The notes: generated by a model from the letters alone, not told the origin. Positions 7,162 to 16,579 are shown, counted from the stretch's first letter. The stretch: 40,981 nucleotides of DNA from an uncultured Lutimaribacter sp. (GCA_913061505.1 CAJXSO010000024.1:1-40981); one strand, 5' to 3'. Translations and numbers: made by a program.

Positions 7162-8648
7162 CAGCCCTGCCCATCTAGAATGGCACGCACGCGCGCCAGC
7201 ATCTGATCACGAGGCACTTCGAATTGGCTTGGGCGCTCTTTCCATTCCTCAAGCGTGGCATTTTGGGCAATTTGCGCGCCCAATATCAGGTCTTTGATCT
7301 GCACCATGCCTGCATCAAATTCGTCGCTGCCTGCGATAATGGCCACTGGCGATTGGCGTTTATCGGCGTATTTCAGCTGGTTGCCAAAATTTTTCGGATT
7401 GCCCAAATACACCTCGGCACGGATGCCGGCGCTGCGCAATTCTGCCACCATGGCCTGGTAATCGGCCATGCGGGCGCGCTCCATCACCGTAACCACAACG
7501 GGCCCCTGTTCGGTGCTGGCCACACGGCCCTTTTCGCGCAAGGCCGCCAGCAGGCGATCGACCCCGATGCTGACGCCGGTGGCTGGCACCTCTTGCCCGG
7601 TGAAACGCTTGACCAGATCATCATAGCGCCCCCCCCCGGCGACCGAGCCGAACTGCCGCTTGCGGCCCTTTTCATCCAAGATTTCAAAGGTCAGCTCTGC
7701 CTCGAACACAGGGCCGGTGTAATAGCCAAGGCCACGCACCACCGACGGGTCGATCACAATGCGATCGGGGCCATAGCCACCCGCGGCCAGCAGGCCTGCG
7801 ATTTGCTCTAATTCATCCACACCCTCGGCGCCCACGGCGCTGGCACCGATGGCGGCGCGCAGGTTGGCCAAAGTGGCCGCGTTATCGCCCCCTTTCGAGG
7901 TGAGAAACGCCAAAACCGGGCCTGCCTGATCATCGGCCAGCCCCACACCATCGATATAGGCGCCCGAGGCATCCAGCCGCCCCTTGCCCAGCAATTCTGC
8001 CACACCAGCGGTGCCCACCTTGTCGAACTTGTCGATGGTGCGCAGCACCGCGTCTTTGCGCGCCTGATCGTCGCCCAGGCCCGTGGCCTCTAACACACCA
8101 TTCAAAACCTTGCGGTTATTGACGCGGATCAGATAATCGCCGCGCGCGATCCCGACCTCTTCCAATGCGTCCGACAGCATGGCGCAGATCTCGGCATCGG
8201 CGGCCACGCTGGCCGCGCCTACCGTATCGGCATCGCATTGATAAAACTGGCGAAAACGCCCCGGCCCCGGCTTTTCATTGCGCCAGACCGGCCCCATGGC
8301 GTAGCGGCGATAGGGGGTGGGCAGATCGTTGCGGTGCTGGGCATAAACACGGGCCAAGGGCGCGGTGAGATCATAGCGCAATGCCAGCCAATCGCCCTTG
8401 CCGTCGTCTTCGGCCTCTTGCCAGGCAAAAACCCCCTCGTTGGGGCGATCGACATCTGGCAGGAACTTTCCCAGCGCCTCGACGGTTTCCACAGCGCTGC
8501 TTTCCAGCGCGTCAAACCCGTAGCGATGGTAAACCGCGGCAATTTTCTGCAGCATTTCGGCCCGCTCGGTGACTTGCGCACCGAAATAGTCGCGAAAGCC
8601 TTTGGGGGTTTCCGCCTTGGGGCGGGGCGATTTCTTTTCCTTGGCCAT
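7161..8648 (-). CDS. hisS: Histidyl-tRNA synthetase
   Basis: HisS charges tRNA-His with histidine in the cytoplasm. The 495-residue protein shows class II motifs: TPKGFRDYF near the N-terminus, [13 protein letters not shown], motif 2 ([13 protein letters not shown]), the histidine-specific [12 protein letters not shown], motif 3 (GGGRYDDLV), and a C-terminal anticodon-binding domain. I take ATG 8648 as the start because AAGGA lies 8-9 bases upstream and the protein then begins MAKEKKSP; the longer frame from 8744 adds residues with no family resemblance. It heads the hisS-hisZ-hisG block. A 125-bp gap separates it from dtd upstream, where its promoter may lie. Confidence 0.95.
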   Translation of the reverse strand: MAKEKKSPRPKAETPKGFRDYFGAQVTERAEMLQKIAAVYHRYGFDALESSAVETVEALGKFLPDVDRPNEGVFAWQEAEDDGKGDWLALRYDLTAPLARVYAQHRNDLPTPYRRYAMGPVWRNEKPGPGRFRQFYQCDADTVGAASVAADAEICAMLSDALEEVGIARGDYLIRVNNRKVLNGVLEATGLGDDQARKDAVLRTIDKFDKVGTAGVAELLGKGRLDASGAYIDGVGLADDQAGPVLAFLTSKGGDNAATLANLRAAIGASAVGAEGVDELEQIAGLLAAGGYGPDRIVIDPSVVRGLGYYTGPVFEAELTFEILDEKGRKRQFGSVAGGGRYDDLVKRFTGQEVPATGVSIGVDRLLAALREKGRVASTEQGPVVVTVMERARMADYQAMVAELRSAGIRAEVYLGNPKNFGNQLKYADKRQSPVAIIAGSDEFDAGMVQIKDLILGAQIAQNATLEEWKERPSQFEVPRDQMLARVRAILDGQG

Positions 8649-8773
8649 GGCGTGTGTCCTTGCCGCTCGTGTTGGGGCAGGCATTAGCCCAAGCCCCTGC
8701 CAAGGGCAAGCAATCGGGCAATCGGGCCCTGCAAACGTTGGCAAACTGTCACAAATGCCGCGCGATGCAGCCC

Positions 8774-9217
8774 TTAGCTGGCCGTATCCATCCAGATGGT
8801 GACAGGCCCGTCATTCAGCAAATCTACCTGCATATCAGCGCCAAACTGGCCGGTTTCCACCGCCACCCCCTGGGCCGCCATTTGCGCCGCGAAATATTCA
8901 TAAAGCGCCTCGGCCTGTGCGGGCGCTGCGGCATAGGAAAACCCAGGCCTGTTGCCGCGCGATGTATCTGCCGCCAGCGTAAACTGGCTAACAACCAAGG
9001 CGCTGCCCCCAATATCGGTGATCGAGCGGTTCATCTTGCCCGCTTCATCCTTGAAAATGCGCAGCTTGGCGATTTTGGCGGCCAGATGATCGGCCTCGGC
9101 CTGGGTATCGCCCTGCATGGCACAGACCAAAATCAACAATCCCGGCCCACAAGCGCCGATGCGCTGCCCATCAACGCTGACACTGGCCTGCGTGACCCGT
9201 TGCAACAGCGCGCGCAT
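8774..9217 (-). CDS. dtd: D-aminoacyl-tRNA deacylase
   Basis: Dtd hydrolyses D-amino acids (and glycine on tRNA-Ala) from mischarged tRNAs, a proofreading step that prevents their use in translation. The 147-residue length is standard. Both signature motifs are present: SQFTLAAD at 77-84 and NDGPVT at 135-140, which form the cross-subunit active site of the homodimer. Its start codon overlaps the purK stop (TGATG), so it is probably translated from the purE-purK message. There is no obvious functional link to purine synthesis; the coupling is likely historical. Confidence 0.95.
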   Translation of the reverse strand: MRALLQRVTQASVSVDGQRIGACGPGLLILVCAMQGDTQAEADHLAAKIAKLRIFKDEAGKMNRSITDIGGSALVVSQFTLAADTSRGNRPGFSYAAAPAQAEALYEYFAAQMAAQGVAVETGQFGADMQVDLLNDGPVTIWMDTAS

Positions 9218-10299
9218 CAGGCCGCACCGGCCTTGATGCGGTTGACATGGCCCATTTTACGGCCCGGCTTGCATTCGGCCTTGCCATAAAGATGCAGCGC
9301 CGCGTGGGGCTCGCGGGCGATGTCGGGCACCTTTGCGATATCATCGCCAATCAGGTTTTCCATCACCACATCGCTGTGGCGTTTGCCATCGCCCAAGGGC
9401 CAGCCTGCGACAGCGCGAATATGCTGTTCAAACTGATCAATCGCGCAGCCATTTTGTGTCCAGTGGCCGGAATTATGCACGCGCGGTGCGATTTCATTCA
9501 CCACCAAACCCGCGCGGGTGACAAACAATTCCACCCCCAAAACACCCACATAATCAAGCGCGTTCAAAATGCGCGCGGCCATCAGCACGGCATCGCTGCG
9601 CTGTGCAGGCGCCAGGCGCGCGGGCACGGTGGTGGTGTGCAAAATACCGTTGCGATGCACGTTTTCGCCGGGGTCAAAACAGGCCACCGCCCCATCGGCC
9701 CCGCGTGCTGCAATCACCGAAACCTCGTGGGTAAAGGGCACAAACCCCTCAAGAAGCGCTGGCGCACCAGCCATTTCCTGCAAGGCGGCGCCTGCGTCTT
9801 CGGCACTGTTCAACCGCGCTTGGCCCTTGCCATCATAGCCAAACCGCCGGGTTTTCAAAATGGCAGGCGCGCCGATTTGTTCCAGGCCGCGGGCCAGATC
9901 ATCGGCCGTATCCACCGCCGCGAATGGCGCGGTTTGCAGCCCCAGCCCGGTTAGAAACTCTTTCTCGGTCAGCCGGTCCTGGCTGATGCGCAGCGCCTCG
10001 CGGCCCGGGCGGATGGGGCGCAGCGCCTCGAGCACATCCAGCGCCGAGGTGGGAATATTTTCAAATTCATAGGTGATCACATCGACCTGCGCCGCAAACG
10101 CGCCAAGTGCGTCCACGTCCTCGTAGGGTGCGGTGGTCACGGCATGGGCCACATCGCCCGCAGGCGGGTTTGCGCCCGGCTCGAAAATATGGCAGCGCAG
10201 GCCCAAACGGCTGGCCGCAACCGCCAGCATGCGGCCCAGCTGGCCACCGCCCAAAATGCCAATCGTGGCGCCGGTGGGAAGGGGTGTTGTCATGGTCAT
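9217..10299 (-). CDS. purK: N5-carboxyaminoimidazole ribonucleotide synthase
   Basis: PurK uses ATP and bicarbonate to carboxylate aminoimidazole ribonucleotide to N5-CAIR in de novo purine synthesis. The 360-residue protein begins with [11 protein letters not shown] (Gly loop at 14-24), has an ATP-grasp domain ([14 protein letters not shown] around residue 150, [27 protein letters not shown]), and a short C-terminal biotin-carboxylase-like domain. Two ATGs, at 10299 and 10293, fit; the GGA element upstream is better spaced for 10293. It lies 43 bp downstream of purE, its pathway partner, and is coupled to dtd downstream. Confidence 0.95.
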   Translation of the reverse strand: MTMTTPLPTGATIGILGGGQLGRMLAVAASRLGLRCHIFEPGANPPAGDVAHAVTTAPYEDVDALGAFAAQVDVITYEFENIPTSALDVLEALRPIRPGREALRISQDRLTEKEFLTGLGLQTAPFAAVDTADDLARGLEQIGAPAILKTRRFGYDGKGQARLNSAEDAGAALQEMAGAPALLEGFVPFTHEVSVIAARGADGAVACFDPGENVHRNGILHTTTVPARLAPAQRSDAVLMAARILNALDYVGVLGVELFVTRAGLVVNEIAPRVHNSGHWTQNGCAIDQFEQHIRAVAGWPLGDGKRHSDVVMENLIGDDIAKVPDIAREPHAALHLYGKAECKPGRKMGHVNRIKAGAA

Positions 10300-10342
10300 G
10301 TTCCAAATTCAGGCGTCAAATGCGCCACTTGGCCTTGGGCCG

Positions 10343-10831
10343 TTAGTCATCAACAGGTTCGTCAGGGATCGAGGCCGACAGATCCGCCCGCCACTGATCT
10401 AGGCGCGCGGCCAGCTCGGCATCGTGCATCGCCAGCATTTGCGCAGCCATCAGCCCGGCATTCTTGGCCCCTGCCCCACCGATGGCCATGGTCGCCACAG
10501 GATAGCCCCGCGGCATTTGCAAAATGGAATAGAGGCTATCAACCCCAGACAGCGCCTTGGTTTGCACCGGCACACCAATCACCGGCACCCGGGTTTTCGA
10601 GGCCATCATCCCCGGCAAATGCGCAGCACCGCCGGCACCGGCAATGATCACCTGCAGCCCACGATCCACGGCTGTTTTGCCGTAGTCCCATAACCGATCC
10701 GGGGTGCGATGGGCCGATACGATACGCGCCTCGAAGGGCACGCCCAATTCGGTCAGCACGTCGGCGGCCTCTTTCATGGTGGGCCAGTCCGATTGACTGC
10801 CCATGATGATTCCAACCTTGATTTCTGGCAT
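10343..10831 (-). CDS. purE: N5-carboxyaminoimidazole ribonucleotide mutase
   Basis: PurE converts N5-CAIR from PurK into 4-carboxyaminoimidazole ribonucleotide. The 162-residue protein carries the class I signatures: [10 protein letters not shown] at 7-16, SAHRTP at 39-44 with the catalytic His41, and [11 protein letters not shown] near residue 65. The start chosen is ATG 10831 (MPEIKVG), preceded by a GGGGGTG ribosome site; a GTG three codons earlier is in frame. It is the first pur gene of a minus-strand group with purK and dtd, behind a DUF465 gene. No purine riboswitch or operator is evident upstream. Confidence 0.95.
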   Translation of the reverse strand: MPEIKVGIIMGSQSDWPTMKEAADVLTELGVPFEARIVSAHRTPDRLWDYGKTAVDRGLQVIIAGAGGAAHLPGMMASKTRVPVIGVPVQTKALSGVDSLYSILQMPRGYPVATMAIGGAGAKNAGLMAAQMLAMHDAELAARLDQWRADLSASIPDEPVDD

Positions 10832-10884
10832 GCCCAGCACCCCCAGCGGTTTCTAAAGTGGCGCACTATAGCCAGCGCGCGCCG

Positions 10885-11109
10885 TTAGGCAATGATGTCT
10901 GGCGTCAAGCGGTCTTCCAACAGGGCAATCATGTCTTTAAGACGCAGCTTCTTTTTCTTCATGCGCTGCAGCATCAGCTGATCGGCGGTGCCGCGATCTT
11001 GCAGGGCAAAAATCGCCTCGTCCAGCTCGCGATGTTCGCGGCGGAAGATCTCAAGCTCGACGCGCAAAACCTCGTCAGGCTTCATAGAAATATCGGTTGG
11101 CGCATTCAT
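10885..11109 (-). CDS. DUF465 (YdcH-like) small coiled-coil protein
   Basis: This 74-residue protein matches DUF465: a charged helical hairpin with a heptad-like pattern and the hallmark cluster MKKKKLRLKDMI at about residues 50-61. Members are small cytoplasmic proteins, common in alphaproteobacteria, with no established function. It lies 54 bp upstream of purE in the same direction and could be its cotranscribed leader gene. It diverges from hsp20 across a 155-bp gap. Confidence 0.8.
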   Translation of the reverse strand: MNAPTDISMKPDEVLRVELEIFRREHRELDEAIFALQDRGTADQLMLQRMKKKKLRLKDMIALLEDRLTPDIIA

Positions 11110-11171
11110 TGGTTGATTCTATTCCCAGTGCAGGAAAGTAACATACTGAAATTACGCCGTTTCGCAAAGCC

Positions 11172-11200
11172 CTTGCGCCGATGCACAGGGATGCCCATAT
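11172..11200 (+). promoter_or_regulatory. Candidate RpoH (heat-shock) promoter for hsp20
   Basis: CCCTTGCG (-35 CTTGCG at 11172-11177) is followed after 16 bases by CCCATAT (-10 at 11194-11200). This resembles the sigma-32-type pattern CTTGAA / CCCATnT. It lies about 65 bases before the hsp20 ATG, and small heat-shock genes are classical RpoH targets. The -35 deviates at its last two positions, so this is a prediction. Confidence 0.45.
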
Positions 11201-11264
11201 TTGCATCATCAGTCGCCACTTTGGGGCTGAAACCGGACTGTCGCTTTAGATCAAGGACGTGTCG

Positions 11265-11678
11265 ATGACGAAACTAACACTGGCCTCTCACCCCTATATG
11301 CTGGGGTTCGAGCAGTTGGAACGCCTGTTAGAGCGCAATGCAAAAACAGGCAACGAAGGCTATCCCCCCTTTAATATCGAGCAAACTTCGGAATACGGCT
11401 ATCGCATCACGCTGGCTGTGGCAGGGTTTGCCGAAGAGGATCTGGCGATCACCGTAGAAGACCGGCAATTGGTGATCCGTGGCCGCCAGAACGAGGCGGA
11501 TCAAGACCGCATTTTTTTGCATCGCGGCATAGCTGCGCGCCAGTTTCAGCGCAGTTTCGTGCTGGCCGATGGCGTCGAGGTGGGCGAGGCGGTGATGGAA
11601 AACGGCCTTTTGCACGTGGATCTGCAGCGCGCCAAACCCGAGATGGTTGTGCAAACGATAAAGATCAAAAGGGGCTAG
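11265..11678 (+). CDS. Small heat-shock protein, Hsp20/IbpA family
   Basis: A 137-residue alpha-crystallin-type chaperone that would bind unfolded cytoplasmic proteins and hold them for refolding by DnaK/ClpB. The N-terminal FEQLERLLERN and YPPFNIEQTSEYGYRITLAVAGF (split over residues 35-57) are typical of IbpA-like proteins. The crystallin domain follows with LVIRGRQ and the closing ENGLLHVDLQR near residue 118. ATG 11265 is preferred over GTG 11259 because AAGGAC lies 6 bases before it. A DUF1150 gene follows after 3 bp, a pairing common in Rhodobacteraceae. Confidence 0.93.
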   Translation: MTKLTLASHPYMLGFEQLERLLERNAKTGNEGYPPFNIEQTSEYGYRITLAVAGFAEEDLAITVEDRQLVIRGRQNEADQDRIFLHRGIAARQFQRSFVLADGVEVGEAVMENGLLHVDLQRAKPEMVVQTIKIKRG

Positions 11679-11681
11679 ATT

Positions 11682-11909
11682 ATGGATACAAAACTGAATT
11701 TTGCCGCGCAGGCTGACAACCGCATCGTTTACGTGCGCCCGATCAAGGCCGATGAATTGCCCAACGAGATTCGCGCCAAAATCGGGGGCGAGGGCACGCT
11801 TTATGCCGTGCATGATGGTGAGGGCCAGCAACTGGCGCTGGTGCGCAACCGCCAACTGGCCTTTATGCTGGCACGCCAAAACGATCTGTCGCCCGTGCCT
11901 GTGCATTAA
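11682..11909 (+). CDS. DUF1150 family protein
   Basis: A 75-residue protein of the alphaproteobacterial DUF1150 family, recognised by VYVRPIKADELP at 16-27 and the C-terminal half with LYAVHDGEGQ and LALVRNRQLAF. No biochemical role is known. The start lies 3 bp after the hsp20 stop with AAGGGG in the end of hsp20 serving as ribosome site, so the two are cotranscribed. The constant pairing with Hsp20 suggests a part in heat or proteotoxic stress, which is inference only. Confidence 0.85.
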   Translation: MDTKLNFAAQADNRIVYVRPIKADELPNEIRAKIGGEGTLYAVHDGEGQQLALVRNRQLAFMLARQNDLSPVPVH

Positions 11910-11964
11910 ACGCCTACACTAAGGCGGGTGCATCAAGGCCCAAACTGATTTGGCAAAACGCAAA

Positions 11965-11984
11965 CGGGCCCCGAATGGGGCCCG
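11965..11984. terminator. Hairpin terminator between convergent genes
   Basis: CGGGCCCC (11965-11972), loop GAAT, GGGGCCCG (11977-11984) form a perfect GC stem. It sits between hsp20-DUF1150 and the convergent flavoprotein gene and is flanked by AAAC on the left and GTTTAT a little to the right. It may serve both directions. Confidence 0.65.
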
Positions 11985-12012
11985 CAGCGTTTATAGCTTG
12001 CATAGCGGCGGC

Positions 12013-14508
12013 TTAGCCGTCTTTGCGGATCACCTCGTTTTTCGGGTCATACGGGCTGTCGCAGGTAATCACCGCATCCCAAAGCTGGTTTTGCATCCGC
12101 ACTTTCAGCTTTTGCCCCTCTACCGCCAGATCGGGGCGCACATAGCCCATGCCGATAGATTTCTCAAAAGCCACCGAATAGCCGCCCGATGTGAGGCGCC
12201 CAATCTTTTCGCCATCCAGATACAGCGCCTCGCGGCCCCATGGATCGGCATCAGAGGGGCCATCGATCAGCAAGGTCACGCATTTGCTGCGAATGCCCTT
12301 GTCCAGCATGGCCTGTTTGCCGGTGAAATCCTTTTCCAAATCCACAAAGCGGGGCAGATCAGCCTCGAGCGGGGTGGCATCGCGGCCCAGCTCGGTGCCG
12401 AAGGCGCGATAAGATTTTTCCTGACGCAGCCAGTTTTGCGCCCGCGCGCCCACCAGCTTCATCCCGTGCTTTTCGCCCGCCTTTTCCAGCAGATCGAACA
12501 GATAGTTCTGCATTTCGATCGGGTGGTGCAATTCCCAGCCCAATTCGCCGGTATAGGCCACGCGGATGGCGCGAACGGGGCACATGCCCAGCTCGATCTC
12601 GCGCATCGACAGCCAGGGGAAGCGCTTGTTCGACAGCGCGGTGCCCGGCTCGGCGTCTTTGATCACCTCGTTCAAGATGTCACGCGATTTGGGGCCCGCG
12701 ATGGCAAACACGCCCCATTGGGTGGTCACATCGTGGATATCCACATAAGCCCCGCCGGCCGCTGCGAAATCTTCGGCGGCTTTTTTCAGGTAATCGGCGT
12801 CATAGGCCGTCCATGCCCCGGCAGACACGAGGTAGTATTCATTCTCGGCCAAACGCACGATGGTATATTCGGTGCGGGTGGTGCCGGCCTCGGTCAGCGC
12901 ATAGGTCAGGTTGATGCGGCCCACCTTGGGCAGTTTGTTGCAGGTAAACCCATCAAGAAACGCCGTGGCGCCGGGGCCACGCACCAAATGTTTGGTAAAG
13001 GCGGTGGCATCGATCAGGCCCGCGGTTTCGCGCACGGCCTTTGCCTCGTCTACGGCATATTGCCACCAGCCACCGCGGCGGAAGCTGCGGCTGGCGTGGT
13101 CGTCAAAGCCCATCGGCGCATAGTAGTTGGGCCGCTCCCAGCCATTGACCATACCAAATTGCGCGCCACGGGCGGCTTGGCGGTCATAGGCAGGCGAGGT
13201 GCGCAAGGGCCGGCAGGCTTCGCGCTCTTCGTCGGGGTGGTGCAAGATGAAGACGTGCTCGTAGCTTTCTTCGTTCTTGCGCGCCGCGTATTCGGTGGTC
13301 ATCCAGCTGCCATAGCGCTTGGGGTCCAGGCTGGCCATATCGATCTCGGCTTCGCCCTCGACCATCATTTGCGCCATGTAATAGCCTGTGCCGCCAGCTG
13401 CGGTAATGCCAAACGAGAACCCCTCGGCCAGCCACATATTGCGCAGGCCCGGTGCCGGGCCAACCAGCGGGTTGCCATCGGGGGTATAGCAGATGGGGCC
13501 GTTGAAATCGTCTTTCAGGCCCACGGTTTCCGAGGTGGGCAAGCGATGGATCATCGACATATATTCTTCTTCGATACGTTCCAGATCTAGCGGGAACAGA
13601 TCGGCGCGGAAACTGTCGGGCACGCCATATTCAAAGCGTGCGGGCGCGTTACGCTCGTATGGGCCCAAGATCCAGCCGCCGCGTTCTTCGCGCACATACC
13701 ATTTGGCATCGGCATCACGCAGCACGGGGTGCTCGGCATTGCCGGCCGCGCGCCATTCCACCAGCGCCGGGTCGGGCTCGGTTACGATGAACTGGTGCTC
13801 GACGGGGATGGCGGGAATTTTGATGCCCAGCAATTTCGCAGTGCGCTGCGCGTGGTTGCCGGTGGCTGTGACCACATGTTCGGCGGTGATGACGGTTTGT
13901 TCCTCGGTCGGCACAAGGTTGCCGCCCTTTTCGCCCATTTTCGTGACCGTCACGCGCCATTCGCTGCCGGTCCATTCGTAGGCGTCCACCTGCCACTTGC
14001 GTTCGATGATCACGCCACGCTGGCGCGCACCCTTGGCCATGGCCATGGTCACATCGGCGGGGTTAATATAGCCGTCGGTCGGGTGGTAGATGGCGCCTTT
14101 CAGATCGTCGGTGCGCACCAATGGCCAGCGCTCTTTGATCTGATCGGCGGTCAAAAATTCGTAAGGCACGCCCACGGTTTCGGCGGTCGAGGCGTAAAGC
14201 ATATACTCGTCCATCCGGTCTTGGGTTTGCGCCATGCGCAAATTGCCCACCACCGCAAAGCCTGCGTTCAGGCCGGTTTCTTCTTCCAGCGTTTTATAAA
14301 ATTTCACGCTGTAGTCGTGGATATGCGAGGTGGCATAAGACATGTTGAACAGCGGCAGCAGCCCCGCCGCATGCCACGTGCTGCCCGATGTCAGCTCGTC
14401 GCGTTCCAGCAGCATCACATCCGACCAACCAGCACGCGCCAGATGATAGGCGATCGAGGTGCCGACAGCGCCGCCACCGACGACCAAAGCTTTTACATGA
14501 GTTTTCAT
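12013..14508 (-). CDS. Dimethylglycine/sarcosine dehydrogenase-like flavoprotein
   Basis: An 831-residue fusion of an FAD-dependent DAO domain and a folate-binding GcvT-like domain, the layout of dimethylglycine and sarcosine dehydrogenases. These remove N-methyl groups and pass the one-carbon unit to tetrahydrofolate. The FAD loop is VVGGGAVGTS at 9-18. GSTWHAAG at 42-49 contains His46, which in dimethylglycine dehydrogenase holds FAD covalently. AAGGTGYYMAQ is near residue 365, and the GcvT part starts around 475 with a typical AYTGELGWELH near 680. Marine Rhodobacteraceae carry many such paralogues for betaine-derived compounds, so the exact substrate is uncertain. It lies 130 bp downstream of gshA. 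Confidence 0.82.
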   Translation of the reverse strand: MKTHVKALVVGGGAVGTSIAYHLARAGWSDVMLLERDELTSGSTWHAAGLLPLFNMSYATSHIHDYSVKFYKTLEEETGLNAGFAVVGNLRMAQTQDRMDEYMLYASTAETVGVPYEFLTADQIKERWPLVRTDDLKGAIYHPTDGYINPADVTMAMAKGARQRGVIIERKWQVDAYEWTGSEWRVTVTKMGEKGGNLVPTEEQTVITAEHVVTATGNHAQRTAKLLGIKIPAIPVEHQFIVTEPDPALVEWRAAGNAEHPVLRDADAKWYVREERGGWILGPYERNAPARFEYGVPDSFRADLFPLDLERIEEEYMSMIHRLPTSETVGLKDDFNGPICYTPDGNPLVGPAPGLRNMWLAEGFSFGITAAGGTGYYMAQMMVEGEAEIDMASLDPKRYGSWMTTEYAARKNEESYEHVFILHHPDEEREACRPLRTSPAYDRQAARGAQFGMVNGWERPNYYAPMGFDDHASRSFRRGGWWQYAVDEAKAVRETAGLIDATAFTKHLVRGPGATAFLDGFTCNKLPKVGRINLTYALTEAGTTRTEYTIVRLAENEYYLVSAGAWTAYDADYLKKAAEDFAAAGGAYVDIHDVTTQWGVFAIAGPKSRDILNEVIKDAEPGTALSNKRFPWLSMREIELGMCPVRAIRVAYTGELGWELHHPIEMQNYLFDLLEKAGEKHGMKLVGARAQNWLRQEKSYRAFGTELGRDATPLEADLPRFVDLEKDFTGKQAMLDKGIRSKCVTLLIDGPSDADPWGREALYLDGEKIGRLTSGGYSVAFEKSIGMGYVRPDLAVEGQKLKVRMQNQLWDAVITCDSPYDPKNEVIRKDG

Positions 14509-14552
14509 TGCGCAGGCGACTCCCTAAAAAAAGTGTTGGAAGCTGTTTAGCA

Positions 14553-14575
14553 GGCCGTGCGGTTTTCGCACGGCC
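14553..14575. terminator. GC-rich hairpin between gshA and the flavoprotein gene
   Basis: GGCCGTGCG (14553-14561), loop GTTTT, CGCACGGCC (14567-14575) form a perfect 9-bp stem. It has no strong T-run on either side, so it may be a weak or factor-dependent terminator, or a structure that protects the gshA message. Confidence 0.45.
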
Positions 14576-14594
14576 CAGCCGACATTCTGCAGCG

Positions 14595-14624
14595 CAAAAC
14601 CGACCTTCGTAAAAGACGGTTTTG
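14595..14624 (-). terminator. Candidate terminator of gshA
   Basis: CAAAACCG (14595-14602) and CGGTTTTG (14617-14624) are exact complements around a 14-nt loop, beginning 15 bp beyond the gshA stop. Read leftward, the right arm ends in CGGTTTTG, giving only a short T-run. Confidence 0.4.
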
Positions 14625-14638
14625 GGTTATCGGGCTTT

Positions 14639-16009
14639 TTAGTAGCTATATTCGGCGTAGATGCGGCGAAGATCGCCCTGCCATTCGCCGTTGTAACGCT
14701 CTAGCAGCTCATCTGCCGGGGTTTGGCCGGTTTCGATACTATCTTCCAGCGCGTGCAGGAAATGGCGCTCGTCTTGCACCATGCCGCCCAGCCCGGGCCG
14801 CGCGCGCGCCTTTAGGCCTGCGCGCGAGATATCCAGCGCCTCGGCCGCCAGATCGATCATGCGCCGCCCGCCCACATTGGCCTGCAGCCCCATCACGCTG
14901 GCCTCGACGCGCCATGCCTCGCGGGTTTCGGCATCCCAATGTTTAACCAAATCCCATGCCGCATCCAGGCTGGCGCTGTCATACATCAGCCCCACCCAGA
15001 ACGCAGGCAGCGCGCATAGCCGCCGCCACGGCCCCCCATCGGCGCCGCGCATTTCCATGTATTTCTTGATGCGCGCCTCGGGGAAAATGGTGGTCAAGTG
15101 ATCGGCCCAATCCGACAGGGTGGGCGTTTCGCCAGGCAGCGCAGGCAGCTGGCCTTTCAAAAAATCGCGAAAGGATTGGCCCAGCGCATCGATATACTGA
15201 CCGTCGCGATAGACAAAATACATCGGCACATCCAAGGCATAATCGACGTATTGCTCAAACCCGAAACCCTCGTCAAAGACGAAAGGCAAGGTGCCTGTGC
15301 GGCTGGCATCCAGATCGCGCCAGATACGCGAGCGCCAGGATTTATGGCCATTTGGCTTGCCCTCGAAAAACGGCGAATTGGCAAAAAGCGCCGTGGCCAC
15401 GGGCTGCAGCGCCAAGGCCACGCGGAATTTGCGCACCATATCCGCCTCGGAGGCGAAATCGAGGTTCACCTGCACAGTGCAGGTGCGATACATCATCGAT
15501 TTGCCCATAGTGCCCACCTGATCCATGTAAGATGTCATCAGGCGGTAGCGGCCTTTGGGCATAACGGGCATTTGTTCATGCGTCCAAACCGGCGCCGCGC
15601 CCAGGCCGATAAAGCCCACGCCCACCTTGTCGGCGATGTCTTTCACCTCGCGCAGGTGCACATTTACCTCGTCGCAGGTTTGGTGGATGGTTTCCAAAGG
15701 CGCGCCCGACAATTCCAGCTGCCCCCCCGGTTCGAGGCTGACATTGGCGCCACCCTTGGTCAGGCCAATCAGCGCGCCGGCTTCTTCTACTGGCGCCCAG
15801 CCATGTTTGTCGCGCAGCCCCTCTAGCATGGCTTTCACCCCGCTTGGCCCCTCGTAGGGAATGGGCAGCAGGCTGTCTTTGCAATAGCCAAACTTCTCGT
15901 GTTCCGTGCCAATGCGCCAGGCATCTTTCGGCTTGCAGCCGCTTTCCATGTAGCTGGCCAGCTGGTCAAAGCTTTCGATCGGGCCGCCGCCTGATTGAGG
16001 GATGGACAT
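14639..16009 (-). CDS. gshA: Glutamate-cysteine ligase (plant/proteobacterial type)
   Basis: GshA joins glutamate and cysteine in the ATP-dependent first step of glutathione synthesis. The 456-residue protein belongs to the GCS2 class found in plants and alphaproteobacteria, not the E. coli type. Markers are WRIGTEHEKFGY near residue 31, SLEPGGQLELSGAP near 90, DYALDVPMYFVYR near 255, and MEMRGADGGPW near 320. The start is ATG 16009, which has GGAGAG six bases upstream; the longer frame to 16045 lacks a site. It lies 63 bp downstream of the membrane-protein gene in the same direction and may share the rsmE transcript. A small hairpin (16036-16060) lies in its leader. Confidence 0.93.
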   Translation of the reverse strand: MSIPQSGGGPIESFDQLASYMESGCKPKDAWRIGTEHEKFGYCKDSLLPIPYEGPSGVKAMLEGLRDKHGWAPVEEAGALIGLTKGGANVSLEPGGQLELSGAPLETIHQTCDEVNVHLREVKDIADKVGVGFIGLGAAPVWTHEQMPVMPKGRYRLMTSYMDQVGTMGKSMMYRTCTVQVNLDFASEADMVRKFRVALALQPVATALFANSPFFEGKPNGHKSWRSRIWRDLDASRTGTLPFVFDEGFGFEQYVDYALDVPMYFVYRDGQYIDALGQSFRDFLKGQLPALPGETPTLSDWADHLTTIFPEARIKKYMEMRGADGGPWRRLCALPAFWVGLMYDSASLDAAWDLVKHWDAETREAWRVEASVMGLQANVGGRRMIDLAAEALDISRAGLKARARPGLGGMVQDERHFLHALEDSIETGQTPADELLERYNGEWQGDLRRIYAEYSY

Positions 16010-16072
16010 GAACGCTCTCCGATCTGTTAGGTCGTTTTGTCGCAAAACTGGTGCGACGAATAATTGGCAGTG

Positions 16073-16579
16073 TCAATGTAGCCAGCGCACCTGGCTTTGC
16101 CAGACAACAGCGACGTTTTTATTCCGATTGCGCAATTCGGCCAACATTTTCGCAGTATTGATCCCCGGTAGCGTTGCGAAGGCATCAAAAAGCGCATCCG
16201 CCCCAGCCGCGGTGACAGGAATTTCCAACGCCCCCTGCCCCGCCACCACCAGCCGCCAGGCCGCGGGGCTGCGGGTTTTGTCCAGCTCGAGCCGCGTCAA
16301 ATCGGCCAGCGCCACCTGGCCGCCGCCAAAGGGGCCCATCCACACCACGGCCCCCTCATCCAGTTTAACCACGCCCGGGCCATTACTGCCCATGTGAAAC
16401 AGCGCCCGCCGCACCCCTTGCCATAGCAAAGCCACCCCCAGCGGCACCAGCGCCCAGCCCAGCCATGCCAGCAGACCAAAGGCGCCCAACGCCCACCAAA
16501 GCCCTAGGGCCACCAGCCCCGCGCCAATCAGCGAATCACGCCAGCGCAGCAGCTGCTGGGCCGCCTCTTTGCGGATCAT
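16073..16579 (-). CDS. Small two-helix membrane protein of unknown function
   Basis: This 168-residue protein is not recognised. Residues 15-55 hold two closely spaced hydrophobic helices (GAGLVALGLWWALGAF and AWLGWALVPLGVALLW), anchoring it in the inner membrane as a hairpin. The soluble C-terminal part from about 60 has a beta-rich look (VVKLDEGAVVWMGPFGGGQVAL), perhaps PH-like. The start at ATG 16579 overlaps the rsmE stop by four bases (ATGA), indicating translational coupling; the longer frame would run inside rsmE. Such genes next to rsmE and gshA appear to be usual in Rhodobacteraceae, but I know of no assigned role. Confidence 0.7.
   Translation of the reverse strand: MIRKEAAQQLLRWRDSLIGAGLVALGLWWALGAFGLLAWLGWALVPLGVALLWQGVRRALFHMGSNGPGVVKLDEGAVVWMGPFGGGQVALADLTRLELDKTRSPAAWRLVVAGQGALEIPVTAAGADALFDAFATLPGINTAKMLAELRNRNKNVAVVWQSQVRWLH

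Noticed and set aside
8709-8728. Short tandem repeat of AATCGGGC upstream of hisS
   Set aside because: Only two copies, no larger pattern; not a CRISPR or known operator.
11950-13590. 546-codon open frame antisense to the flavoprotein gene
   Set aside because: GC-rich codon use in the real gene keeps the opposite frame open; the product has no recognisable family and no ribosome site.
16036-16060. Hairpin TTTGTCGCA...TGCGACGAA in the gshA leader as a terminator
   Set aside because: No T-run follows on the minus strand and it lies between closely spaced same-strand genes; at most a weak leader structure.
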